DNA from: Methanobacteriota archaeon
GTDB taxonomy: Archaea > Thermoplasmatota > Poseidoniia > Poseidoniales > Poseidoniaceae
Assembly: GCA_002731395.1 (NCBI GenBank)
Contig: PCBQ01000025.1
Coordinates: 1 to 12,589, forward strand
DNA: 12,589 bases
Reading direction: 5' to 3'
The notes beneath the pieces are model-generated. The model saw nothing but the letters and a program-made list of their open reading frames with translations, ran no database searches and was not told where the DNA came from. The position numbers were made by a program, and so were the translations under genes. How positions within the stretch are numbered: the stretch's first letter is position 1; each line of letters starts with the position of its first letter. Shown here in pieces: positions 6,373 to 12,589 of the stretch.

Positions 6373-7347
6373 ATGGTCGAGGGGCGTGCACCCATTGTGC
6401 ACACGAAAGCGCTGACCAAGGCCTACGGAGAACACGTCGCGCTGAACGCACTTGACTTGCAAATCAAAGCAGGCGCCACTGGCTTGCTTGGTGCGAACGG
6501 TGCAGGGAAATCAACGCTGCTCAAGACACTCCTTGGGCTCATCCAAGTGACGTCAGGTGAAGGCCATGTCTTAGGCCATGACATTCGAACTGAGGGGCCA
6601 AGCATCAGGCAGCGCATTGGCTACATGCCGGAGTATGAGGCGTTGGATCCACGCATGGACGGCATCCATCAGGTTCGATACGCCGGTGAATTGCTCGGCA
6701 TGAACCCCGTTGTGGCCATGCAGCGGGCCCACCAATGCCTCGAATACGTTGGACTTGGTGAACAGCGGTACCGTCAAATCGACGGGTATTCCACAGGAAT
6801 GAGGCAAGCCACCAAACTCGCTTGTGCCATCGTGCACGACCCCGAGATGATCATCGCCGATGAGCCTTCGAACGGCCTGGACGCAGCCGCACGCGATTTC
6901 ATGCTTCAGACGCTTGACACGACGGTGCGAAACGGTCAGCGAAGCGTGTTGATGGCATCCCACCTGATGGACGACGTTGAGCAGGTCTGCGAGCGCATTG
7001 TGTTGCTCCACAAGGGCCGTCTGGTCGCGGAAGGCAAAATCGAGGACCTGAAGGCCATTGATAGGGAGTATGAAGTGCACGTGTGGGGTGCGGCCGACGC
7101 CATGGAACGTGGCATGCTCGACCGAGGCTTGCGCGTCCGACGTCAGGGGCGCATTATGCGCGTCGCTGACGACCGGGACGATGTGCCTCGAGAGGTGCTC
7201 GAAGTGGCCGCGTCCACCGGAGCACAGGTTCGTCGTCTCCACACGTACGAGGCTTCCCTCGAAGACCTGTTCATCGCCATCATGGAACGCCTTGGCCATG
7301 ACGTCAAGTCCAGTGAAGATTTACTCGCCGGAGGTGGCATGGGATGA
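6373..7347 (+). CDS. ABC transporter ATP-binding protein, ABC-2 (drug/NatA/CcmA-like) type
   Basis: This is the cytosolic ATPase of an ABC-2 transporter. Motifs, numbered from the ATG at 6373, are Walker A GANGAGKST (40-48), YMPE in place of the Q-loop, a divergent signature YSTGMRQ (139-145), Walker B with Asp163-Glu164 (IIADEPSNGLD), and His197. A ~90-residue C-terminal extension follows, as is common in this class. I prefer ATG 6373 because the ATPase fold begins a few residues later; TTG 6343 in the same frame would add ten basic residues and is possible. It lies 48 bp after tgtA, so read-through is plausible. Its stop overlaps the next gene, an ABC-2 permease, by 4 bp, and the two should work together. 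The substrate is unknown. Confidence 0.9.
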   Translation: MVEGRAPIVHTKALTKAYGEHVALNALDLQIKAGATGLLGANGAGKSTLLKTLLGLIQVTSGEGHVLGHDIRTEGPSIRQRIGYMPEYEALDPRMDGIHQVRYAGELLGMNPVVAMQRAHQCLEYVGLGEQRYRQIDGYSTGMRQATKLACAIVHDPEMIIADEPSNGLDAAARDFMLQTLDTTVRNGQRSVLMASHLMDDVEQVCERIVLLHKGRLVAEGKIEDLKAIDREYEVHVWGAADAMERGMLDRGLRVRRQGRIMRVADDRDDVPREVLEVAASTGAQVRRLHTYEASLEDLFIAIMERLGHDVKSSEDLLAGGGMG

Positions 7348-8381
7348 CCGAGGAGCCGGCTGAAGAAGCGGCGGTCGAACAAACGAACGAGGACGTTCGT
7401 TTCGACGAAGCCTCACCTGTGACTGGGGCGTCGAGGATTGAGGCCGCATACTCTGCAGACGATACGGGTCAAGCCAGCGTCGCGAAACCCGGGGCGAGCG
7501 GACAGGTCTTCACCCAGACCTATCTGCCTTGGACAGGGACGTTGAATCCACGATGGGCGCGTAACTACGCCGTGTATCGGCACCACATGCTCGGTCTGGT
7601 CAAGAGCGGCCATCGGCCCTGGCCGATTTTGGTACGCGTCTACCTTGTGCTGGTCCTCATCGGATCGATTGGGGACATTTTCCCTGTGCTGCTCGGCTCG
7701 TTGTTTGGAGATGGCTTGGGTCAAGTCTTCATGGTCAGCAGGGACAGTCTGTACGCCCACGTGCTGGGCTTCTTTCCGAGAAACGTCCTCTACTACCCTG
7801 TGGTCACGGCCCTCATCGTTGGCACCATGATCTCCGAGGACCGCTTGAACGGCACGTCGGCGCTGTACTTCAGCCGGCCAATCACGCGTTTTGACTACGT
7901 CGCCATGAAATACCTCGCCGCAGCGACGGTCCTGTTCATTCTTTGCGTGTTCAGCTTGTTCGTCTACTACACCGTCGAGGTGCTGGCCATGGGGCGCGGT
8001 TGGGCGTGGATCGTCGACACCTTCCCCATATTGCTTGGGGCCACAGCAGCCGGCATGCTTCTCGTCGTGACCTACACGTCCCTCGGTTTGGCGATGTCCA
8101 GCGTGTCCACCAACGGCTTCTTTCCCGCCATTGGCTTGCTTGCTTTGGTTCTCGGGTCGAAATCTGTTGCCTTCCTTGTTGCGCTCATCTTCGAGCAGGA
8201 CGTGCTCTACCTCTTCTCGCCTTACGATGCTTTGGCCAACGTTGGGCAAGCCCTGGTCGGCACCGAATCGAATTACGAGATTCCTTGGACGTGGTCGCTG
8301 GCGTCGGTGGTGGGGATGAACGTGCTCTCGCTCTATCTGCTGGCGAACCGCGTTGCCAGCATGGAGGTGACCCGAGAATGA
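7344..8381 (+). CDS. ABC-2 type transporter permease with long acidic N-terminal tail
   Basis: This is the membrane partner of the preceding ATPase. After about 90 hydrophilic residues come roughly six membrane segments, near 94-120, 149-164, 188-213, 226-250, 256-285 and 316-335. Between the second and third lies the ABC-2 hallmark, EDRLNGTSALYFSRPITR, the cytoplasmic coupling stretch seen in NatB/CcmB-like permeases. The N-terminal ~70 residues are rich in Glu, Ala, Asp and Ser, look disordered, and are unusual for the family. The start is secure: ATG overlaps the upstream TGA by 4 bp and GGAGGTG sits 7 nt before it. The transported compound cannot be inferred from sequence; export is more likely than import for this permease type. 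Confidence 0.87.
   Translation: MTEEPAEEAAVEQTNEDVRFDEASPVTGASRIEAAYSADDTGQASVAKPGASGQVFTQTYLPWTGTLNPRWARNYAVYRHHMLGLVKSGHRPWPILVRVYLVLVLIGSIGDIFPVLLGSLFGDGLGQVFMVSRDSLYAHVLGFFPRNVLYYPVVTALIVGTMISEDRLNGTSALYFSRPITRFDYVAMKYLAAATVLFILCVFSLFVYYTVEVLAMGRGWAWIVDTFPILLGATAAGMLLVVTYTSLGLAMSSVSTNGFFPAIGLLALVLGSKSVAFLVALIFEQDVLYLFSPYDALANVGQALVGTESNYEIPWTWSLASVVGMNVLSLYLLANRVASMEVTRE
8363..8370 (+). promoter_or_regulatory. Strong ribosome binding site fixing the second ABC ATPase start
   Basis: GGAGGTGA, a full match to the usual archaeal anti-Shine-Dalgarno sequence, lies 7 nt before ATG 8378. The reading frame stays open far upstream (to 7943) inside the permease gene, so this site is what decides the start. 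Confidence 0.8.
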
Positions 8382-9373
8382 TGCCAGACCTTAGTCAGGT
8401 CGGACCTGCCGTGGAGCCGGCTCATCAAACGGTCCCGGAAAAAATCCCAGCCGTGGTCTTTGATCGCGTCGGGAAAACCTACGGACGCATCCATGCGCTC
8501 AGCCAAATCAATCTGGCCATTTCTGGCGGAGTGACGGGCATTCTCGGCCTGAACGGAGCCGGGAAATCGACCATGTTCAACCTCCTGATGGGTCGATGCA
8601 AACCGACGACGGGCCAGGTTCGCCTTTTCGGCATCGACCCGTGGCAAGACCCCACGCCGTACGGCCGGGTTGGTTTCGTGCCAGAATCGGAGAAGTTGCA
8701 CGATTGGATGACCGCCTTTGACTTCGTGACCACCTTCGCACGGCTGCATGGGTTCACCCGGGACGAAGCCAAAGTCGAGGCAGAGCGTGTGCTCGATTTC
8801 GTGAACCTGAAGGAGGTGATGCACACCCAAATTGGGCGGTATTCGAAGGGCATGCGCCAACGCGTGAAAATCGCCCATGCGTTGGTCAATGACCCCGATC
8901 TCATCGTGCTCGATGAGCCCCTCACCGGGTGCGATCCTTTGGCCCGTACCACCATCATGAACGTGGTCAGGGAACTTGGCCGAATGGGACGCACCGTGCT
9001 GGTCAGCAGCCACATTCTTGGAGAGATTGAACGCATCACGGAACAAATCGTGCTGCTTCACCGTGGCCAGGTGCTGGCCCTCGGGAACGTTCACGGCATC
9101 CGTGAACAGCTCGACCGCATTCCACACCGCATCCACATCCATTGCCATGAGGCAAAGCGTCTCGCGAAAGCGATCATCGACATGGACGACGTCCACGGCG
9201 TGATGATTCCCTCGTCAGGCGTGGTGGATGTCCTTACCCACGATCTTGGTGCCGTCCATCAGCACCTGCCTGCCTTGCTGATCGGAGGTGGGTTCAAAGT
9301 GACGAAGATCGAAAATCCGGACGATGACCTCGAATCGGTCATCGGCCATCTTGTTGGCGGAGGTGGACGCTGA
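8378..9373 (+). CDS. ABC transporter ATP-binding protein, second copy
   Basis: This is a second cytosolic ABC-2-type ATPase of 331 residues. Motifs are Walker A GLNGAGKST (57-65), FVPE at the Q-loop position, signature YSKGMRQ (155-161), Walker B with Asp179-Glu180 (LIVLDEPLTGCD), and His212. The D-loop has Cys185 where Leu is usual. A C-terminal regulatory-like region follows to residue 331. It has the same domain layout as the first ATPase of the block but has clearly diverged, so the two may pair as different subunits or serve separate permeases. The start ATG 8378 overlaps the previous stop (ATGA); a second ATG follows directly at 8381. The final bases overlap the next permease gene by 1 bp. 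The substrate is unknown. Confidence 0.91.
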   Translation: MMPDLSQVGPAVEPAHQTVPEKIPAVVFDRVGKTYGRIHALSQINLAISGGVTGILGLNGAGKSTMFNLLMGRCKPTTGQVRLFGIDPWQDPTPYGRVGFVPESEKLHDWMTAFDFVTTFARLHGFTRDEAKVEAERVLDFVNLKEVMHTQIGRYSKGMRQRVKIAHALVNDPDLIVLDEPLTGCDPLARTTIMNVVRELGRMGRTVLVSSHILGEIERITEQIVLLHRGQVLALGNVHGIREQLDRIPHRIHIHCHEAKRLAKAIIDMDDVHGVMIPSSGVVDVLTHDLGAVHQHLPALLIGGGFKVTKIENPDDDLESVIGHLVGGGGR

Positions 9374-10551
9374 TGTCATCGTCGACCAAAGCCTGGAGCA
9401 GCCTCGACCGGAAGGCGACCGCCGTCGCCGAATTCACGCTGAGGCAATACCGCACGCGGCTCTCGACATGGGTCGTCCTCGTCTCCTGCCTTGTCGCGCT
9501 CAGCACCGTGTTGCTCTTCTACATCGATTTCATGAACGACCCCATCGAGTCCGTGGACAACGACGGCGACGGACTGTTCGACGAGGACGGGCCAGATTTC
9601 CCCGCCGTCTCCGACGCCACGTCCACCACCATGGGCACGGATGACGACGGTGATTGCCTTCAAGCGGACCGACCTGATGGTGCCAAGGACAACAACGGCA
9701 ACGGCGTAATTTGTGATGCCATTTTACGCAAGGATTGGTTTGGTTCGACCACCATCCTCTGGGACAATGGGGTGGACGAGGACCCGAATGAAGAGGCGTT
9801 CATCCAAGAAGCCACACATCGCGCCTTCCTGCTCGGTTACGGCAAACTCGGTGTCGTGTTCTTGCTTGGCATCTTCCTCCCGCTGTTTCTGGCCACCGGC
9901 CTCATTCGTGGTGAGATGACCTCTGAGACGATGCATTTCCTTCTCGCGAAACCCATCGCTCGTGGCGAAGTGCTCCTGTACCGGATGCTTGGCTACCTCA
10001 CGCTGGTCTGGCCTGCAAGCGCCATCGTGGTGATTTTGTCGGCCGTTGTGACAGGTGTAGCCGCACCGGGAGACGGTTTTTTCCGGTTTGATGATCTTGG
10101 CATTTGGCTGTCAATCCTCTTGGCCACGTGGCTTGCCCTGCTCGTCTACGGCATGCTGTTCATGTCGCTCGGCGTGATGTGGAAGTACGGCATCGTTCTC
10201 GCCATTCCTTTCGCGGCATGGGAGTTTGGCATGGCCTTCCTCTCGATGGGCCTTCCATCCTCACCGCTGCTTCGCGTCTCGGTCATTGGGTGGTGCCTGT
10301 CGATCATCGATGCGGCCACGGCGCTGTCATGGCCTGACCAGGACGCGTTTATTGCGTACACCACGGATTACAATATTTGGTCCAATCAACTCGTTGCACC
10401 CGGTGAACCGTTGGCATTCTTGGCATCGGAAGCACCCTTTGACATGTCACCGACGGCCAACATGGCCGTGGCCGTTCTTGTGCTCCTCTTCCAGGCCAGC
10501 GTCATCTGGGTGGTCGGTCAATCGTTGTTCAAAGGCAAGGAGATCGCCTGA
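9373..10551 (+). CDS. ABC-2 type transporter permease with extracytoplasmic calcium-binding-like loops
   Basis: This is the membrane partner of the second ATPase (392 residues). The first membrane segment is near 32-52, followed by a ~95-residue extracytoplasmic insert, then segments near 157-178, 207-230, 243-268, 272-293, 300-316 and 363-383. The conserved ABC-2 stretch is RGEMTSETMHFLLAKPIARG (179-198). The insert holds DNDGDGLFDEDG (62-73), TDDDGDC (89-95) and DNNGNGVICD (106-115). These are DxDxDG-type loops like those of thrombospondin type 3, dockerin and Excalibur motifs, which bind calcium. Cys95 and Cys114 could form a disulfide. This suggests calcium-dependent folding or partner binding outside the cell. 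ATG overlaps the previous TGA by 1 bp, with GGAGGTG 7 nt upstream. The substrate is unknown. Confidence 0.87.
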   Translation: MSSSTKAWSSLDRKATAVAEFTLRQYRTRLSTWVVLVSCLVALSTVLLFYIDFMNDPIESVDNDGDGLFDEDGPDFPAVSDATSTTMGTDDDGDCLQADRPDGAKDNNGNGVICDAILRKDWFGSTTILWDNGVDEDPNEEAFIQEATHRAFLLGYGKLGVVFLLGIFLPLFLATGLIRGEMTSETMHFLLAKPIARGEVLLYRMLGYLTLVWPASAIVVILSAVVTGVAAPGDGFFRFDDLGIWLSILLATWLALLVYGMLFMSLGVMWKYGIVLAIPFAAWEFGMAFLSMGLPSSPLLRVSVIGWCLSIIDAATALSWPDQDAFIAYTTDYNIWSNQLVAPGEPLAFLASEAPFDMSPTANMAVAVLVLLFQASVIWVVGQSLFKGKEIA

Positions 10552-11702
10552 TGCAGCCTTCGCATTTCCTTGGTGACCTCAGCGGGTTGTGGCGCCTTGA
10601 TCAGCGTCCCCCTATCCGTGGTTTGACGTGGGATTGGTGGTGGTGGCTCGTGATGCTCGAAGACGAGGAAGGTCGTCCCACAGGCAAGCAATTGATGACG
10701 CTCTGGTCCACCAAAGACGCACCGCGCGTCGAGGTCAACGGTCAGACGTGGCGCCCTGAAGGCCGGCCGGGTGTGGATGCACACGGCGGCATGTCGCTCG
10801 ATGGTATGGTCTGCGCGTGGTGGTTTGACGGTCAAGTGATGCACGATGCGGTCTTGGCGAAGCGCTGCAGCATGGTCGTGCTCCCCGGCGGCCACCCATC
10901 ATGGCCAGGCAAGGTCACGCCGGGTCGCGGAGCAGGTGCTGTCGTACCGCTGCTTGACGAAGACTACAGCATGGGCCTCGAAGATGACGGCTCAGGCTTC
11001 TGGTTGACCCTGAACCCGATGCCAGAGGATGCACCGTTCTCGGCGTTGGACCTGAGGCTCGAGCCGATTTCGGAACGGCTTTCCACGGCCCGCGAAGCCA
11101 CCGCCACGTACGCAGCAGGGCTCGGATACGACATCCTTCGTTTGCATGGCACCACCGCAAAAGGGCACATCGACGGAACAGAGGTTCGAGGTACTGCCTA
11201 CTTCCAGAAGGTCAAGGTACAGGCCCCATCCGTGCCCTGGTACTGGGGCGTGTTGCATCTTTCAGACGGCTCATACATCGACTGGTTCCTTCCCCATGCA
11301 TCACCAACCCTCACTTCGCTTGACGACCGTGCTTGGACGTCCCGCGATGTCGGACACGTGGCGCTGAGCGAAGGCGGCTTGTTGCACGATGAAACCCGTG
11401 GCCACACCGAACGCTTTGGTCGCGTGGTCGTCGGCAAGGAGAACGAAGGTGACCTCCCTGTGTTCTCCATCCGCATGTGGAACGGACGGGTTTCTGTTGA
11501 TCTTGAGGTCGCTGCACTGGCCCGAGCCCACTGGACCTTTGATCAGCCCACTCGCGCGGGCCTGCGAAGCCACCTCACCTACAACGAATATCCACTCGAA
11601 GTCCGTCGACTCCGCCTCGAGGATGAACAAGGCGTGCGGACGGAAGCGGACTTCGAATGGATTCGAGGCAACGCTGAGCACGCGTGGGGATTGCTGCACT
11701 GA
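10551..11702 (+). CDS. AttH/CrtC-like lipocalin-fold protein of the ABC transporter block
   Basis: This 383-residue protein has no clear signal peptide or membrane span, although WDWWWWLVML (27-36) is strikingly aromatic. The pattern fits the AttH/CrtC (hydroxyneurosporene hydratase-like, PF07143) two-lipocalin family: a Trp cluster followed by two strands near the start, then further on GTAYFQKVKV, a Trp-rich strand, LSDGSYIDWF (237-246), and regular beta-strand spacing to the end. In Agrobacterium, AttH is encoded beside ABC transporter genes attEFG, which parallels this arrangement. Known relatives include carotenoid 1,2-hydratases, but I see nothing specific to carotenoids here. It may bind the lipid-like or hydrophobic cargo of the transporter, which is inference. 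ATG overlaps the previous stop by 1 bp, with AAGGAG 8 nt upstream. The family call is moderate; the gene itself is secure. Confidence 0.8.
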   Translation: MQPSHFLGDLSGLWRLDQRPPIRGLTWDWWWWLVMLEDEEGRPTGKQLMTLWSTKDAPRVEVNGQTWRPEGRPGVDAHGGMSLDGMVCAWWFDGQVMHDAVLAKRCSMVVLPGGHPSWPGKVTPGRGAGAVVPLLDEDYSMGLEDDGSGFWLTLNPMPEDAPFSALDLRLEPISERLSTAREATATYAAGLGYDILRLHGTTAKGHIDGTEVRGTAYFQKVKVQAPSVPWYWGVLHLSDGSYIDWFLPHASPTLTSLDDRAWTSRDVGHVALSEGGLLHDETRGHTERFGRVVVGKENEGDLPVFSIRMWNGRVSVDLEVAALARAHWTFDQPTRAGLRSHLTYNEYPLEVRRLRLEDEQGVRTEADFEWIRGNAEHAWGLLH

Positions 11703-11787
11703 CGGCGGGCCACATGTGGACGTAAGCCCACTGTGTTCAATCTCGTATCGTGGAAACGTTCATGGCGTTCTCAGCGAGAGACCGAAC

Positions 11788-11792
11788 AGGTG
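11788..11792 (+). promoter_or_regulatory. Ribosome binding site of the PH-domain membrane protein
   Basis: AGGTG lies 5 nt before ATG 11798 and selects that start. In the rest of the 95-bp gap (11703-11797) I see no clear TATA box and no terminator for the preceding genes. Confidence 0.5.
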
Positions 11793-11797
11793 CCACA

Positions 11798-12589
11798 ATG
11801 ACGGAGGAAGCCACCGATGCGCCCGCAGCGCCCGCTGAATCAATGGCCCCCGAACAAACCGAGGCGGAGTCAAACGCCAGCCTCGAGAAAAAATTCCGCA
11901 CCATCACTGGTGAAGAAATCCTTCGACACACACGCCCTTCCTTCATGGCCTTCTTCGGTTACTACATCCTTGGGTTGGTGATGATGGGCGTGCATTGGCT
12001 CTTCTTCAACGACAACCTTGCTGGGCTTTTGACCAACGACGACTCGAGCGGTTTGTCCACCTTCTTGTTCGAGCTGTTGGCCAACGATTTGACCTTCATG
12101 GGCGTGATGCTGTCCCTGACGTGGTTCAACCGGATGCTCAACGCCAGCACCTCGAACCGCTGGTTGACGGTGTGGATGCTTCTCGCAAGCGTTGCTCCCC
12201 TGCTGGTGGTCCTGGACAACTGGCTCACAGGATTGCTCGGTGACAGTTACCCGAGCATCGGAAGCGGTGGCGGTTTGTTGCCTGAGTACAATTACCTGAT
12301 CGCTGGTGCCTTCTTTTCGGGAGCTCTTATTGTGTTGACCGCACTCTATCAGCGGTCCTTCCATTACGCTGTGACCAGCGATGCAGTCATCTTTGACCAC
12401 CGCTTCCTCCTTGTCCGCGGCCACCGTCGCATCCTCTTCGAGAAGATCTCTGAGGTGCTTGTGGAGCGTTCCATGCTTGGCACCGTGCTCGGATTTGCGA
12501 CCATTTCTCTTCTGACCGATTCTGGCATCGGCTTGGCTCAAGAAACGCGTGGTGTGGCCGCCGCTTCCTCTGCTCCCGAGTCCATGAAG
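11798..12589 (+). CDS. Membrane protein with bacterial PH-like domain (partial, runs off the right edge)
   Basis: The open frame continues for 264 codons to the window end without a stop, so the C terminus is missing. The first ~45 residues are Ala/Glu-rich and probably disordered. Membrane segments are likely near residues 49-70, 96-112, 122-142 and 164-184. From about residue 188 the sequence fits the bPH_2 (DUF304, YdbS/YdbT-like) pattern: HYAVTSDAVIF, a basic hairpin with VRGHRRILFEKISEV, then VERSMLGTVLGFATISLLTD. In these proteins the PH-like domain sits at the membrane face; the function is generally unknown. ATG 11798 is chosen for its AGGTG ribosome binding site. It follows the ABC block after 95 bp and could be a separate transcription unit. 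A link to the transporters is not shown. Confidence 0.78.
   Translation, partial: MTEEATDAPAAPAESMAPEQTEAESNASLEKKFRTITGEEILRHTRPSFMAFFGYYILGLVMMGVHWLFFNDNLAGLLTNDDSSGLSTFLFELLANDLTFMGVMLSLTWFNRMLNASTSNRWLTVWMLLASVAPLLVVLDNWLTGLLGDSYPSIGSGGGLLPEYNYLIAGAFFSGALIVLTALYQRSFHYAVTSDAVIFDHRFLLVRGHRRILFEKISEVLVERSMLGTVLGFATISLLTDSGIGLAQETRGVAAASSAPESMK

Noticed and set aside
7413..8249. Long minus-strand open frame (278 codons) opposite the first permease
   Set aside because: The plus strand encodes a clear membrane permease with motifs and a ribosome binding site; the antisense product is His/Gln/Arg-rich without hydrophobic structure.
7943..8377. Upstream in-frame extension of the second ABC ATPase
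   Set aside because: It overlaps the conserved permease in another frame, the translated extension is Arg/His-rich nonsense, and a perfect ribosome binding site marks ATG 8378.
11389..11838. Plus-strand frame spanning the end of the AttH-like gene and the gap
   Set aside because: It overlaps two better-supported genes in different frames and its product is low-quality, with no domain.

Overview
This window is most likely from an archaeon, and Candidatus Poseidoniales (marine group II, Thermoplasmatota) is my best guess. The evidence is an archaeal-type tRNA-guanine(15) transglycosylase with a PUA domain, two regulators ending in the archaeal Bat-type HTH_10 domain, an archaeal SufBC pair, GC-rich densely packed genes, and an extracytoplasmic Asp-rich calcium-loop segment. 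The archaeal assignment is firm. The lineage is an inference I could not test.

Layout. Positions 3-2165 (minus strand) hold sufC then sufB, the ATPase and scaffold of the SufBCD iron-sulfur assembly machine; a sufD would be expected beyond the left edge. A 93-bp divergent region (2166-2258) separates them from a plus-strand run that continues almost without gaps to 11702. The first three genes of that run overlap by 4 bp each: a NifU-like CxxC Fe-S protein and two tandem paralogous HTH_10 regulators. They sit directly opposite sufCB, so their joint role is probably Fe-S cluster supply and its control.

Positions 4129-6324 encode a large TgtA-like enzyme (731 aa) of archaeosine tRNA modification. 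It keeps the catalytic aspartates but seems to have lost the zinc site. It carries an ArcS-like middle region whose signature Lys motif is not visible, followed by the C2 and PUA domains.

Positions 6373-11702 form a five-gene block: ABC ATPase, ABC-2 permease, ABC ATPase, ABC-2 permease, and an AttH/CrtC-like (lipocalin-fold) protein. The last four each overlap the gene before by 1 or 4 bp, and each has a good Shine-Dalgarno sequence 7-8 nt before its start. The second permease carries an extracytoplasmic insert with calcium-binding DxDxDG-type loops and two cysteines. After a 95-bp gap, a membrane protein with a bacterial-PH-like domain begins at 11798 and runs off the right edge.

I saw no rRNA, tRNA, CRISPR array, insertion sequence or integrase. 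No intergenic stretch exceeds 100 bp. The most notable points are the Suf-linked regulator pair with shared cysteines, the altered TgtA, and the calcium-loop permease in an AttH-type ABC block.
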